Positions 16,318-25,519 are shown, numbered from the stretch's first letter. The stretch: 64,000 nt of DNA from Rhizobiales bacterium Ga0077525 (GCA_001464835.1 LNDS01000022.1:1-64000); one strand, 5' to 3'. Program-made: numbers and translations. Notes: generated by a model from the letters alone, not told the origin.

Positions 16318-17578
16318 TCTCGACCTCCCCGCTGGCTTTGAGCGCCCAGGTCTGGATGCCGTTATTGTGATAGATCGAATTGACGCCGCGAATCTTGCGC
16401 AAATCATCTTTGCTCGGCTGCACATAGCCGGTGTCGTCCATGGCCCGCGATTGCAGCAGCCACGGCTCGCCATTCCATTCGGTTTCGGCATAGAATCGCA
16501 CGCAGCATTTATCGAACACCGGGCCATCGATCTTCGCAGCGCGCCAGTTGCGGCCGCCGTCGAGCGACACGTCAACGCGAGTGACCTTGCCGCGGCCGGA
16601 CCAGGCCAGACCCGATATGACCTGAAAGCCCTTGTGCTTTACCGGCGCCTGCGGCGACGGCGAGGTAATCACTGACTTGGCGTCCATTTCAAAGGTAAAT
16701 TTTCGACCTTTGCCGTTTTCCAGCAGGTCGGTGTATTTGCTCGTTTCCTCGCGCGTGTACCAGGGCTGATCGCCGACCTCGATGCGGCGCAGCCACTTGA
16801 TCCACATATTGCCTTCCCAGCCAGGCACGACGAGACGCACGGGATAACCCTGTTCGGGCCGCAGCATCTCGCCATTCTGCCGATAGGCAACCAGACAGTC
16901 ATCGAGCGCCTTGGCCAAAGGCACAGAACGGTTCATCGCCGCCGCATCGCCGCCTTCGACCAGCAGCCACTTGCCGGCGGGCTTGACGCCGGCCTGCTCC
17001 AGCAACACCTTCACCGGCACGCCGGTATATTGCACGCAATGAACCATGCCATGCGTATACTGACAGCCATTGAGCTGCGCGCCGCGCCACTCCATGCCGG
17101 AGTTGGCGGCACATTCGAGGAAGTAGATGCGGTTGACGCGCGGCAGCCGCTTCAAGTCGTCAAGCGTGAAGATCAACGGTCTGTCGACAAGGCCATGAAT
17201 GATCAGTCGGTAGTCGTCCGGATCGATTTCGGCGATGCCGGCATGATGCCGCTCAAAGCACAGGCCGTTCGGCGTGATGATGCCGTCGAGTTCATGCAGC
17301 GGCGTAAAGCTGACCGACGACTCGCGGCTGGCGGTCAGCCACTGCACGTCGCGGCGAATGACGTCCTTCTCGAATTTCGACGGATGGCCGTAAGGCCGCA
17401 CGGCGACGCCGTCGCCCAAATGCTTGCTCCAATCGGCGACATTCGGCGGCAGGTTCTTTGGGTTGCCGGCCTGCGCGGCACCGGCCGCGGCCAGGCCGCC
17501 CAAGGTTGCTGCGCCCGCCAAAAAACGCCGGCGCGACGTGGTTTCCGGTTTGGGCGCGTCGTCGTTTGAATCCGTCAT
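16301..17578 (-). CDS. soxC: Sulfane dehydrogenase molybdoprotein SoxC
   Basis: The 425-residue protein is a sulfite-oxidase-family molybdopterin enzyme with a Tat signal (SRRRFLAGAATLGG, residues 15-28). The molybdenum-ligating cysteine is Cys156 in FLECAANSGMEW. A C-terminal Mo-co dimerisation domain follows from about residue 290. It works with SoxD in the periplasm. Start ATG 17578 has GGGAGG upstream at 17585-17590. Its end overlaps soxD. Confidence 0.94.
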   Translation of the reverse strand: MTDSNDDAPKPETTSRRRFLAGAATLGGLAAAGAAQAGNPKNLPPNVADWSKHLGDGVAVRPYGHPSKFEKDVIRRDVQWLTASRESSVSFTPLHELDGIITPNGLCFERHHAGIAEIDPDDYRLIIHGLVDRPLIFTLDDLKRLPRVNRIYFLECAANSGMEWRGAQLNGCQYTHGMVHCVQYTGVPVKVLLEQAGVKPAGKWLLVEGGDAAAMNRSVPLAKALDDCLVAYRQNGEMLRPEQGYPVRLVVPGWEGNMWIKWLRRIEVGDQPWYTREETSKYTDLLENGKGRKFTFEMDAKSVITSPSPQAPVKHKGFQVISGLAWSGRGKVTRVDVSLDGGRNWRAAKIDGPVFDKCCVRFYAETEWNGEPWLLQSRAMDDTGYVQPSKDDLRKIRGVNSIYHNNGIQTWALKASGEVENVEVG

Positions 17579-17617
17579 CGGCAGCCTCCCGGCGATTTCC
17601 CTTGCGCCCAGCCTATC

Positions 17618-17637
17618 ACATTCTGATTATTGAATGT
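17618..17637. promoter_or_regulatory. Inverted-repeat operator candidate between soxB and soxC
   Basis: A perfect ACATTC-N8-GAATGT dyad lies 40 bases upstream of the soxC start. Half-site and spacing match those at 21798-21819 and, less exactly, at two other sox intergenic regions. It is a candidate binding site for the ArsR-type SoxR encoded at 34174. Confidence 0.6.
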
Positions 17638-17694
17638 AACAAAAACGTCGCGTTGCGCACGACCTTTTTTACGCCCGGCAGCCGGGGCCGGTTG

Positions 17695-19383
17695 CTAGAT
17701 CCCGGATATTTTCACCGATGCATTCGGCGTCAGCCGCACCGTCTTTTCGGCTGCGACGTGGCGCTCGACCACGTCCCAGATGTTCGGGCCTTGCGTGCCC
17801 TCATTGACGCTGGCCCAGCCGGCAACCGCATATTCGCGTGCACCGTCAATCGCCTTGCCGGTTTTCAGGTGGGTCATGCCGGAAATGCGCTGGCCGATGG
17901 GCTTTGACACGTCGATCGAATAGCCAAGCCCGCCGCAGCGCACCATGTCGCCGCCCTGCTGGTAATAGGGATCGGGATTGAACAGGTTATCGGCGACATC
18001 CTCGAGTACCTCCTTAAGGCGCTCGCCGGTCATCGGCAGCCGGTAGACCTGCGGATAAGTGATCGCGGTCGCGTTGTGGATGTCCTCGACCGTGATCGGC
18101 GCCCCCGGCAGCACGCTGGTGCCCCAGCGGAAGCCCGGCGACAACGCGATCTCGGCATCGCGTTCCTTCAAAAGCGCCGCACAAATCAGGTCGTCGAAGG
18201 TGCCGTTGAAATTGCCGCGCCGGTACAACAGGGAGTCGGCGTGCCCGACCACGCGCGACAACTCCTTGGCGTAAGGCGCGCGCGCCTTTGCGATCGCCGC
18301 CGCCATCGCAGCGTCCGGCTTGATGACATCGGCAAACAGTGGGATGAGCTTGTACCGATAGCCTTTCACCGCTCCATCCTGCACGTCAAGGTCAAGCCTT
18401 GAGACGAACTTGCCGTGGCTGCCCGACGCGATCAGCAGCGTCTTGCCGACCGTGACCACTTCCGGCAGCGCGTCATGGGTGTGCCCTGTCAGGATGACGT
18501 CGATGCCATCGACGCGCGAGGCCAGCTTGCGGTCGACGTCGAAGCCGTTATGCGACAGCAACACGACGAGCTGCGCGCCGCTCTTGCGCGCCTTGTCGAC
18601 CTGCGCGCGCACTTCCTCTTCGCGGATGCCGAAGGACCATTTCGGCATCATCCAGCGTGGATTGGCGACCGGCGTATAGGGGAAAGCCTGGCCGAGCACG
18701 GCGATCTTGACGCCACCCTTCTCGACCATCTTGACCGCATCGAACACGGGCTCGTTCCATTCCGTGTCGCGGATGTTCAGCGCCAGGAACGGATAATCCA
18801 GGCTCTTGATCAGTTCCTGCATGCGCGCTTCGCCATAGGTGAATTCCCAATGGCCGGTCATCGCGTCGGGCTTCAACAGCGCCATGCAATCGACCATGTC
18901 CTGGCCGCGGCTTGAATTGGCCCCAAGCGAGCCTTGCCATGTGTCGCCGCCATCGAGCAGCAGCACCTTGCCGTCACGCTCGGCCCGTACCTGGCGCACT
19001 ACCGTGGCCAGCCGGTCGAGGCCGCCGATCTTGCCGTAAGTCGCGGCCAGCGCCGTGAAGTCCTGATCGGTCATCGCATAGGCCGCGGCCGACTTTGCCG
19101 GAATGCCGAAGCGCTGGAGAAAATCCGCGCCGGTCACATGCGGCGGCAGGCCCCTCGCCTCGCCGACACCGAGATTGACGCTCGGCTCACGAAAATGCAC
19201 CGGCATGAGTTGGCCATGAATGTCGGTGACATGCAGCAGGGTGACATTGCCGAGCGCGTCGAAACGCGTCAGGTCGTCTTGCGTCAGCCTTTGCTGCGCG
19301 AAGGCGCGCGACAAACCGCCGGCGCCCGTGGCGAGGGCTGCGGTCGCGGCGCTGACCTGAAGCATCTCACGGCGTGTGATCAT
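17695..19383 (-). CDS. soxB: Thiosulfohydrolase SoxB
   Basis: The 562-residue enzyme has a Tat-type leader (TRREMLQVSAATAALATGAG) and the two-domain 5'-nucleotidase-like fold. Dimanganese-site motifs are visible: DIHGQ, GGDTWQGS, GHWEFTYG, LSHNG and GHTHD. It releases sulfate from the sulfone group bound to SoxY. ATG 19383 follows GGGGAGGA at 19392-19399, which abuts a palindromic repeat. Confidence 0.95.
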   Translation of the reverse strand: MITRREMLQVSAATAALATGAGGLSRAFAQQRLTQDDLTRFDALGNVTLLHVTDIHGQLMPVHFREPSVNLGVGEARGLPPHVTGADFLQRFGIPAKSAAAYAMTDQDFTALAATYGKIGGLDRLATVVRQVRAERDGKVLLLDGGDTWQGSLGANSSRGQDMVDCMALLKPDAMTGHWEFTYGEARMQELIKSLDYPFLALNIRDTEWNEPVFDAVKMVEKGGVKIAVLGQAFPYTPVANPRWMMPKWSFGIREEEVRAQVDKARKSGAQLVVLLSHNGFDVDRKLASRVDGIDVILTGHTHDALPEVVTVGKTLLIASGSHGKFVSRLDLDVQDGAVKGYRYKLIPLFADVIKPDAAMAAAIAKARAPYAKELSRVVGHADSLLYRRGNFNGTFDDLICAALLKERDAEIALSPGFRWGTSVLPGAPITVEDIHNATAITYPQVYRLPMTGERLKEVLEDVADNLFNPDPYYQQGGDMVRCGGLGYSIDVSKPIGQRISGMTHLKTGKAIDGAREYAVAGWASVNEGTQGPNIWDVVERHVAAEKTVRLTPNASVKISGI

Positions 19384-19400
19384 CGAGACAGTCCTCCCCC

Positions 19401-19512
19401 GTCATTCCGGGACGCACGCTTCAGCGTGCGGACCCGGAATCCAGAGCCACGTGACAGACTATTAAATTGCCGCTGAATTCCGAGTTCGCGCGAATGCGCG
19501 CCTCGGAATGAC
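19401..19512. repeat. Palindromic dispersed repeat between soxB and soxXA
   Basis: Outer ends GTCATTCCG (19401-19409) and CGGAATGAC (19504-19512) are exact inverted repeats. Inside is the hairpin CGCACGCT-TC-AGCGTGCG (19413-19430), with further short dyads at about 19482-19502. It fills nearly the whole gap between the two genes, leaving only the soxB ribosome site outside. Confidence 0.8.
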
Positions 19513-19518
19513 AGCAAA

Positions 19519-20787
19519 TTAGTGGCGAATGCCAGGCACGCTCAGCTTGAGACCTTCGCTCTGCATTTTAAGGTACAGTTCGAGATCGCCATATTCCTTG
19601 GCGTCCGGCGGCAGCTCGTCGCCACGGATATTGACCGAACACCACTGGAAGCGCTGTCGGATGTCCCAGATCGTCTGAAGGCTGGTACGCCAGGTCGGGA
19701 AGTGATCCGCCTGCCCTTTTGGTTCGCCCATCCACTGTCCGCGTATCCATTTGTTGACCGCGATGCCGTGGCAATCCGTGCAGGCCAGGTTGAGCACGCC
19801 AACCTTGCGCTTGGAAAGCTCGACGCCGCGCGCGATGGCCGCTTTGGATTCGGCGCTCTCGGTGTCAAGCTTGATCGGCGTGCCGTTGGCGAGGAAATTC
19901 AGATAGACCGACATCGCGCGGTTGTTGTCGGTTTCCATCAGCCACTCGGCGCCGGTCGTTGCCTTGGCATGGCGCGTCACGAACTCCTCGACGCCCAGGA
20001 CCTTGTTGAGCCGGGGCTCCCATTTCGGCATCGAGGCCGCCCAGGTCCTGAAGGATGTCGCGGGGTCGCTGTGGCAGGTGTTGCAGGAGAAGCCGGCGGC
20101 GCTTTTCAATTTCCAGAGTTCCTGCCCTTTATCGACCGCCCACATGCCGGGATTTTCGAGCGGATCGAGATTGTCGCGCTTCTCGACCGGCTGCGGACGC
20201 TTCTCGGGATCGTCAAGCGCGGTCCGGAACACGGCTGGGGATTTGAGAGTCTTCAGATAGGCGACGATGTCCCTGATTTCTGTTTCGGAGAAAAGACCAT
20301 GGCTGCCCCACGGCGGCATGACGGTTTCCGGATTGTAGACGCGACCGTCGAATACGTAGTTGTAAAGCCACTCGTCTTCGCGGCCGGCATTGCCGATTTC
20401 CGACAGATCGGGCGCGACATTGCCGGGCAAATCAGCATTGCCGGCCGGACCCATCACATGACACGCGAGACATGAACCGCCGCGGGCGCGGTCGGCGACC
20501 AATTTGCCCCCATTGGCGGCATCGCCTTCAATCGGGCCGGTCAATTTGCGCGGCTCGGTCGGCGCCGGTGCGGTCGCCAGTTTGCCGAGCGTGTTGTATT
20601 TCGAATAATCGGCGGCCGGCCAGCCCGGATAGCGCTTCCAGGGCGACATCGATGCGCTCGGCCCGGTGTCGAGCGGCGGCAACCTCTTGGCCTGCGCGTT
20701 GGCACCCGAACTGCCCGCCGCCGCAAAAACACCAAGCACGACCGCCGCCACAACGGCGACACCCGCCGCCAGAATTGCTGCCCGCAT
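19519..20787 (-). CDS. soxXA: Fused SoxX-SoxA trihaem cytochrome c
   Basis: This 422-residue protein joins both subunits of the SoxAX cytochrome, which starts the Sox cycle by coupling thiosulfate to SoxYZ. After a membrane-like leader (residues 3-32), the SoxX part (about 85-185) has haem motif CLACH (106-110) and a Met ligand candidate at 157. The SoxA part has CNTCH (235-239), CTDCH (336-340) and the active-site Cys383 in QWCSVNIRG, the residue that becomes a haem-ligating persulfide. No separate soxX is present. A strong ribosome site (GGGGGAGG) precedes ATG 20787. Confidence 0.9.
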   Translation of the reverse strand: MRAAILAAGVAVVAAVVLGVFAAAGSSGANAQAKRLPPLDTGPSASMSPWKRYPGWPAADYSKYNTLGKLATAPAPTEPRKLTGPIEGDAANGGKLVADRARGGSCLACHVMGPAGNADLPGNVAPDLSEIGNAGREDEWLYNYVFDGRVYNPETVMPPWGSHGLFSETEIRDIVAYLKTLKSPAVFRTALDDPEKRPQPVEKRDNLDPLENPGMWAVDKGQELWKLKSAAGFSCNTCHSDPATSFRTWAASMPKWEPRLNKVLGVEEFVTRHAKATTGAEWLMETDNNRAMSVYLNFLANGTPIKLDTESAESKAAIARGVELSKRKVGVLNLACTDCHGIAVNKWIRGQWMGEPKGQADHFPTWRTSLQTIWDIRQRFQWCSVNIRGDELPPDAKEYGDLELYLKMQSEGLKLSVPGIRH

Positions 20788-20877
20788 CCTCGTTATCCTC
20801 CCCCGCCCGAAAAAACGTCTTCTTTTATACCGCAGACTGCGTCACGCCGCGCCTGGGCTTTTTATGCCAACACGATC

Positions 20878-21201
20878 TCAGGCCACGGTAATTTTTTCTT
20901 CCGCGGTGGTGACCGAGCCATCATCGTCGGTCCAACTGAACTTGAACGTACCGCTCTCGTCGACCTTGGCGAAGAACTGCAAATATGGGTTGGCGGCGAC
21001 CGCCGGCTCGATTGTTGCCGAGAACACCGGCTTGCCGTTGAATTCGACCGCGAACTTGTTGATGATCTTGCGCGGAATGGTCTTGCCTTCGCGATCCTTA
21101 CGCTGGCCGCTTTCCATCGTATGCGGCAGCAGCGTCTTGATCTCGATGACTTCGCCCTTTTTGGCGGTCTTGGGAACTCTGATCTTCGGCGTTTCAGCCA
21201 T
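20878..21201 (-). CDS. soxZ: Sulfur carrier complex subunit SoxZ
   Basis: SoxZ is the partner of the carrier SoxY. The 107-residue protein is an immunoglobulin-like beta protein (IRVPKTAKKGEVIEIKTLLP, then HTMESGQRKD). It has no leader, as expected since SoxZ is co-exported with SoxY. ATG 21201 was chosen because CAGGAGA sits 7 bases upstream; the open frame reaches further but without conservation. Confidence 0.95.
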   Translation of the reverse strand: MAETPKIRVPKTAKKGEVIEIKTLLPHTMESGQRKDREGKTIPRKIINKFAVEFNGKPVFSATIEPAVAANPYLQFFAKVDESGTFKFSWTDDDGSVTTAEEKITVA

Positions 21202-21257
21202 TTCAATCTCCTGAAATTCGAACGGCGCTGTGGGGTCTGGCGTATCGCTTGAGGCGA

Positions 21258-21713
21258 TCAGCCGCCGCAACCGCCGATGGTGACCTTGACCAGCTTTTGC
21301 GCGGTGTAGAACTTGCCGCTCGAGGTCTTGGCGACCACGACAATATTCTGGGTGCTGGCGAGGCGGATGCGAGTCGAGGCTTCCGCCTTGCCCGACAGCG
21401 GCGTGAAATGGAAGGTGCCGACGCCCGGGTTCGGATTGCCTTCGGCGACCACCAGCACATCGCTGACGTAATCGTTGCTGGTCATCGGCGCATCGACCGA
21501 AATCGACAGCGGCACGGTATTGCCGTTCTCGGCGATCTCCGGCAGCTCGATCGAAATTTTGCCCTGCTCCGGCGTTGCGCCGGCGGTGAACTTGGCGATG
21601 TCAGCGGCGGCGGCCTGCGGCGTTGCCGACGCGCTTTTGCTCCAGCCGACCAGAGTGATGGCGGCGCTGCCGGCGCCGAGCGCCAGCGCTGCGCGACGGG
21701 ACAGGTGTCGCAT
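21258..21713 (-). CDS. soxY: Sulfur carrier protein SoxY
   Basis: The 151-residue protein has a Tat leader (LSRRAALALGAGSAAITLVG). It ends in the swinging-arm motif GGCGG with Cys149, the residue that carries sulfur intermediates between SoxXA, SoxB and SoxCD. A 56-base gap separates it from soxZ. Confidence 0.96.
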   Translation of the reverse strand: MRHLSRRAALALGAGSAAITLVGWSKSASATPQAAAADIAKFTAGATPEQGKISIELPEIAENGNTVPLSISVDAPMTSNDYVSDVLVVAEGNPNPGVGTFHFTPLSGKAEASTRIRLASTQNIVVVAKTSSGKFYTAQKLVKVTIGGCGG

Positions 21714-21797
21714 TGATTATTCCTCCCGAGAAAACCTATTGGGCCGTCTTGAGCCCTTCCAATCACGACCATAACCACCGCTACGGCCGCGTCAAAT

Positions 21798-21819
21798 CAT
21801 ATTCATAAAAAAGAATATG
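21798..21819. promoter_or_regulatory. Inverted-repeat operator candidate upstream of soxY
   Basis: CATATTC (21798-21804) and GAATATG (21813-21819) form a perfect 7-bp dyad with an 8-base AT-only spacer. It is 85 bases before the soxY start, between soxW and soxY. The arrangement suits an ArsR-family repressor. Confidence 0.65.
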
Positions 21820-21853
21820 GGATCCATCCCCGGCCGCTTGGACCGGTACCAGT

Positions 21854-22429
21854 TCAGCCCGGCAGGCTTGTCAGGAAGTCGCGGAAGCTCTTGTCCCGAT
21901 AGGCTTTTTCCCGGACGTAACGAAACATGGCGAGAAAATCCTCGGGCCGCAAATAGCCCGGCGCCCGCGCGACTTCGCGCTTCTGCGGCGTCAACTCCTT
22001 CAGGCCTGCGGCCCCCTCGGCGAAGAACTGGAACGTCGGCGTGAATCGCACGCCGTATTTCGCCGCCATGTCCTTTTCCGACAGCTTGGCGCCATCGAAG
22101 TCGGTGACGATGCGCGAGCCGATGATGTTGAGTTGAAGCACCTCGAAATTCGCCTTGATGTAACCGGAAATTTCCGGCCGGGCGAAATTGACGAAATGGG
22201 TTTCCTTGCAATACGGGCAGCCTTTCAACTCCCACATGACGGCGAAACGCTTGCCGGCCTTGGCGGCATCTTCGAGATCCTCGGCAAGGTCGAGGAAGCT
22301 TTCCACAAACCAGGATTGCTTGTAGAGCCCGTCGTCGGTGAGAATCGGCTCGCTGGCACGCGCCGCATTGCCGCCGAGAAATGTGGCGGCCGCAGCCCCC
22401 AGCATCAGATGCCGCCGTGATACATTCAT
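21854..22429 (-). CDS. soxW: Periplasmic thioredoxin-like SoxW
   Basis: The 191-residue protein has a Tat leader (SRRHLMLGAAAATFLGG). Its thioredoxin fold has active site CPYC (Cys71, Cys74) in WELKGCPYCKETHF. SoxW is proposed to be reduced by the membrane protein SoxV. It is the first gene of the minus-strand sox operon. The start is the ATG at 22429. Confidence 0.88.
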   Translation of the reverse strand: MNVSRRHLMLGAAAATFLGGNAARASEPILTDDGLYKQSWFVESFLDLAEDLEDAAKAGKRFAVMWELKGCPYCKETHFVNFARPEISGYIKANFEVLQLNIIGSRIVTDFDGAKLSEKDMAAKYGVRFTPTFQFFAEGAAGLKELTPQKREVARAPGYLRPEDFLAMFRYVREKAYRDKSFRDFLTSLPG

Positions 22430-22483
22430 GACCGACCGCCACAAAAATGAATTGGCGAGAACAGACTCGCCGCCGCGCCTTTT

Positions 22484-22503
22484 ATATTCATAATATCCGA
22501 TAT
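22484..22503. promoter_or_regulatory. Degenerate operator candidate in the divergent soxW promoter region
   Basis: ATATTC (22484-22489), 8 bases, then CGATAT (22498-22503). The left half equals that at 21798 and the right half matches at four of six positions. It sits between soxW and the divergent exported protein. Confidence 0.45.
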
Positions 22504-22531
22504 CTTCGTCTCCACAGTGCGGTGAATACAA

Positions 22532-23263
22532 ATGCTGACCAGCCTTGCGCATATCGCAGCCCTCGGACTTGCCGTGCTGGCCAACTTGAACGTCGCCCGG
22601 GCCGGCGACCTCGCCGACTTCAACGCCGCCGTGGAAACGGCCGCCGGCCATAACCGCGTCGCCATTGGCTATCTGCGCACCGGCAATACCGACCTCGCCG
22701 CGCTCGAAATCGACCGCCTGCGCGCCGCGTGGAGCACCCTCACCGCCCGCTTCGCCGGCAAGCCGCCGGACGCCTTCGACGGCAACGCGCTCTACGGCAC
22801 CACGCTCGTCGGCATCACAACGCGGCTGGTCGGCACCGACATCATGCTTAAATCCGGACGTCCCGATGCCGCCAGCCAATCGCTCAACGCCATCCGTGGC
22901 GATCTTTACGACTTACGCAAATCCGCCGGTATCGTCGTGCTGGCGGACTGCGTGCGCGACGCCAATGCCGCCGCCGACGCCATCATGGTCTACAACGACC
23001 CGGCGCTGGACTGGACCAAGCCGCAGGTCCGTTTCGGCATCGCCAACAAGGCGTCGATCTACGGCTACGTCCTCGCCCGCTGCGACGGCATCGCCAGCGC
23101 CACCGTGCATAACAGCCCGGAGTTCCGACGGCTGGTCGATGGCGCCAAAGCCGGCCTCGATCTGATCCCGACGGCGATCAACACGCGCGACACCAACCTC
23201 CTGCACCGCATCCTGATCGAACTGCGCTCATTCGACAATCTGCTGGCGTTCCGCTTCGGCTAG
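22532..23263 (+). CDS. Exported protein of unknown function divergent from soxW
   Basis: The 243-residue product has a signal peptide ending NVARAGD. The mature part looks helical and Ala-rich, with cysteines only in LADCVRD and ARCDG. No CXXCH haem motif or enzyme motif is visible. It shares its promoter region with soxW, including a candidate SoxR site, so a role alongside sulfur oxidation is possible but not shown. Its last 4 bases overlap the convergent aroQ. Confidence 0.75.
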   Translation: MLTSLAHIAALGLAVLANLNVARAGDLADFNAAVETAAGHNRVAIGYLRTGNTDLAALEIDRLRAAWSTLTARFAGKPPDAFDGNALYGTTLVGITTRLVGTDIMLKSGRPDAASQSLNAIRGDLYDLRKSAGIVVLADCVRDANAAADAIMVYNDPALDWTKPQVRFGIANKASIYGYVLARCDGIASATVHNSPEFRRLVDGAKAGLDLIPTAINTRDTNLLHRILIELRSFDNLLAFRFG

Positions 23264-23688
23264 ACGATCTCGCGCATGGCGGCGACGGCATGGCGGTAAC
23301 CATTGGTGCCGAGGCCGGCGATCACCGCAGTCGCCACCTTCGACACATATGAATTGTGATAATGCGCCTCGCGGCGATGGATGTTGGTGATGTGCAGTTC
23401 GAAGATCGGCCCGGGAAACATCTTGAGCGCGTCGAGGATCGCCAGCGAGGTAAACGTATAGGCCGCCGGATTGATGATGATGCCCGAGCCCTCGTCGATC
23501 GCTTCGTGGATCCAGTCGATCATCTGCGTTTCGCTGTTGGTCTGGCGAAACTCGATAGCCCGGTCGCCAGCGGCTTGCCGGCATTGCGCTTCGACTTCGG
23601 CCAATGTGGTCTTGCCGTAGATTTCCGGCTCGCGTTTGCCCAGGCGATTGAGATTCGGACCGTTGAGAATGTAGATCGGCTTGGTCAT
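23260..23688 (-). CDS. aroQ: Type II 3-dehydroquinate dehydratase
   Basis: The 142-residue enzyme shows the type II family landmarks: ILNGPNLNRLGKREPEIYG with Arg19 and Tyr24, NPAAYTFTS, and the His region ELHITNIHRRE. It interconverts 3-dehydroquinate and 3-dehydroshikimate. Here it follows a TRAP transporter by 8 bases rather than accB/accC, its common neighbours in this group when biosynthetic. A catabolic role in quinate-type uptake is therefore plausible. Confidence 0.93.
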   Translation of the reverse strand: MTKPIYILNGPNLNRLGKREPEIYGKTTLAEVEAQCRQAAGDRAIEFRQTNSETQMIDWIHEAIDEGSGIIINPAAYTFTSLAILDALKMFPGPIFELHITNIHRREAHYHNSYVSKVATAVIAGLGTNGYRHAVAAMREIV

Positions 23689-23696
23689 CGTTACGT

Positions 23697-24992
23697 TTAG
23701 CCTTTGTAGCCGAGCAGCCGCGGCAGCCAGAGAACCGTCTCCGGGATGAAGGTGATGATCGCCAGTGCGATAATCATGGCGACGACGAACGGAATGGTGT
23801 CGCGGATGATCAGGCGCAGCGGCGCGCCGGAAATCGCCGCGCTGATGAACAGCAACAATCCATAAGGCGGCGTTACCAGCCCGATCATGATGTTGAAGAC
23901 CGTGACGACGCCAAAATGCACCAGATCGATGCCGAGCGCCTGCGCCGTCGGGATGAAGATCGGCAGAATGACCAGGATGATGGTGCTGCCTTCCAGCAGG
24001 CAGCCCAGCACCAGCAGGATGACATTGACCATAAACAGGAACATGATGGCGGACAGGTCATAGCCTTCCAGCAGGGTTTTGACCGTCGCCGGGATCTGTT
24101 CGATCGTCACGACGTAATTGAAGATCAGCGCGCCGGCGATCAGCATGCCGATTGAGGCGGTCGATCGGGCGCTGTTCAGGACGGCAACATAAGTGTCGCT
24201 AACCGTAATGTTGCGATACCAGAACACGGCCACGGCGAAGGCGTAGGCGGCGGCGACGGCTGCGGCTTCGGTCGGCGTCACCACGCCGCTGTAAATGCCG
24301 CCGAGCAGGATCGCCGGCATCAGCAGGGCCGGGAGTGCCGTCGCTGTAATGCCGGGCCACTCTCGCAAAGGGATCGGTTTCTCGACCGGATAATCGTGCC
24401 GGTGCGCCTGGATGGTGTTGATCGCCATCTGTGCCACGGCCATCAGGATGCCGGGGATAATGCCGCCGAGAAACAGATAGCCGATCGAGGCGTCCGAGAT
24501 CAGCGCATACAGCACCATGGGAATCGACGGCGGGATGATCGGTCCGATCACCGCCGATGCCGCCGTGACCGCCGCGGCGTAGCTGACCGGGTAGCGGTTG
24601 TTGCGCGTCATCATGTCGATGCTGATGCGTCCGGTGCCGGCGAGATCGGCGATCGCCGAGCCGGACATTCCGGCGAAGATGATGCTCTGCACGATGTTGA
24701 CGTGGGCGAGGCCGCCGCGGAAACGACCGACCAGCATGTCGCAGAACCGCAGGAGATGATCGGTCATCCGGCTGACATTCATCAGTTCGGCGGAGAACAG
24801 GAAAAGCGGCACCGCCAGCAGCACGTAGCTGTTGTAAAGGCCGTTCAATATCTGTTCGGCCGAGGTGCCGAGATCGAGGCCAGCCAGCATCAGATAGACA
24901 ATGGAGCCGGCGATCATCGAATAGCCGATGGGCAATCCGAGAAGGCCGAGGCCAAGGATCGTCAGGAGGCAAATTCCGAACGGGTTCATCAT
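23697..24992 (-). CDS. TRAP transporter large membrane subunit (DctM)
   Basis: The 431-residue protein is hydrophobic throughout, with about 12 segments and the DctM signature region GMSGSAIADLAGTGRISIDMM. It provides the Na+- or H+-coupled transport channel. It overlaps the small subunit gene by 4 bases (ATGA). Confidence 0.94.
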   Translation of the reverse strand: MMNPFGICLLTILGLGLLGLPIGYSMIAGSIVYLMLAGLDLGTSAEQILNGLYNSYVLLAVPLFLFSAELMNVSRMTDHLLRFCDMLVGRFRGGLAHVNIVQSIIFAGMSGSAIADLAGTGRISIDMMTRNNRYPVSYAAAVTAASAVIGPIIPPSIPMVLYALISDASIGYLFLGGIIPGILMAVAQMAINTIQAHRHDYPVEKPIPLREWPGITATALPALLMPAILLGGIYSGVVTPTEAAAVAAAYAFAVAVFWYRNITVSDTYVAVLNSARSTASIGMLIAGALIFNYVVTIEQIPATVKTLLEGYDLSAIMFLFMVNVILLVLGCLLEGSTIILVILPIFIPTAQALGIDLVHFGVVTVFNIMIGLVTPPYGLLLFISAAISGAPLRLIIRDTIPFVVAMIIALAIITFIPETVLWLPRLLGYKG

Positions 24993-25519
24993 AGAGCGGA
25001 CCCGGTCCCGATCTGAATGTCGGGTGCCCGGCCGCGAATGGCGAACCAGGTCAGCGCGGCGTATCGCACGATCACCGCGACGGAGAAGATGACATAGATT
25101 GAATAGAGATAGTCGAGCCGGATCCCGAGATAGGCAGATTTCTCGACCTTGAGAAAGCTCACATAGCTATAGACCGCCGGCAGCGCGATCGAGAACAGGG
25201 CCACGGCTGCAATGCCGGTGATGATCGTGAAAGTGCGGCGCGTCTTTTCGCTGGCCGAGCTATAGATGATGTCGAAACGAACTTCGTCGCGTTCGCGCAG
25301 AACGAAGGCCGCACCCCACAATGTGCACCAGATCCAGCACAGGACGCTGACTTCCTCGGTCCAGCCGAGCGGATAGTTGAAAATGTAGCGCGCCACGATC
25401 TGCAACATGAAGCACAGGAACATCGCCAGCAGCAGCGCTGCCAAAATGTTTTCAGCGCGCCGGCGCAGCCACTGACCGGCGGCGATCAAACTGTCCTTGT
25501 TGAGTTTTGCGGGCGGCAT
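24989..25519 (-). CDS. TRAP transporter small membrane subunit (DctQ)
   Basis: The 176-residue protein has four predicted membrane segments and the family region YIFNYPLGWTEEVSVLCWIW. It partners DctM. Between this gene and dctP lies a 126-base gap containing an inverted repeat. Confidence 0.92.
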   Translation of the reverse strand: MPPAKLNKDSLIAAGQWLRRRAENILAALLLAMFLCFMLQIVARYIFNYPLGWTEEVSVLCWIWCTLWGAAFVLRERDEVRFDIIYSSASEKTRRTFTIITGIAAVALFSIALPAVYSYVSFLKVEKSAYLGIRLDYLYSIYVIFSVAVIVRYAALTWFAIRGRAPDIQIGTGSAL

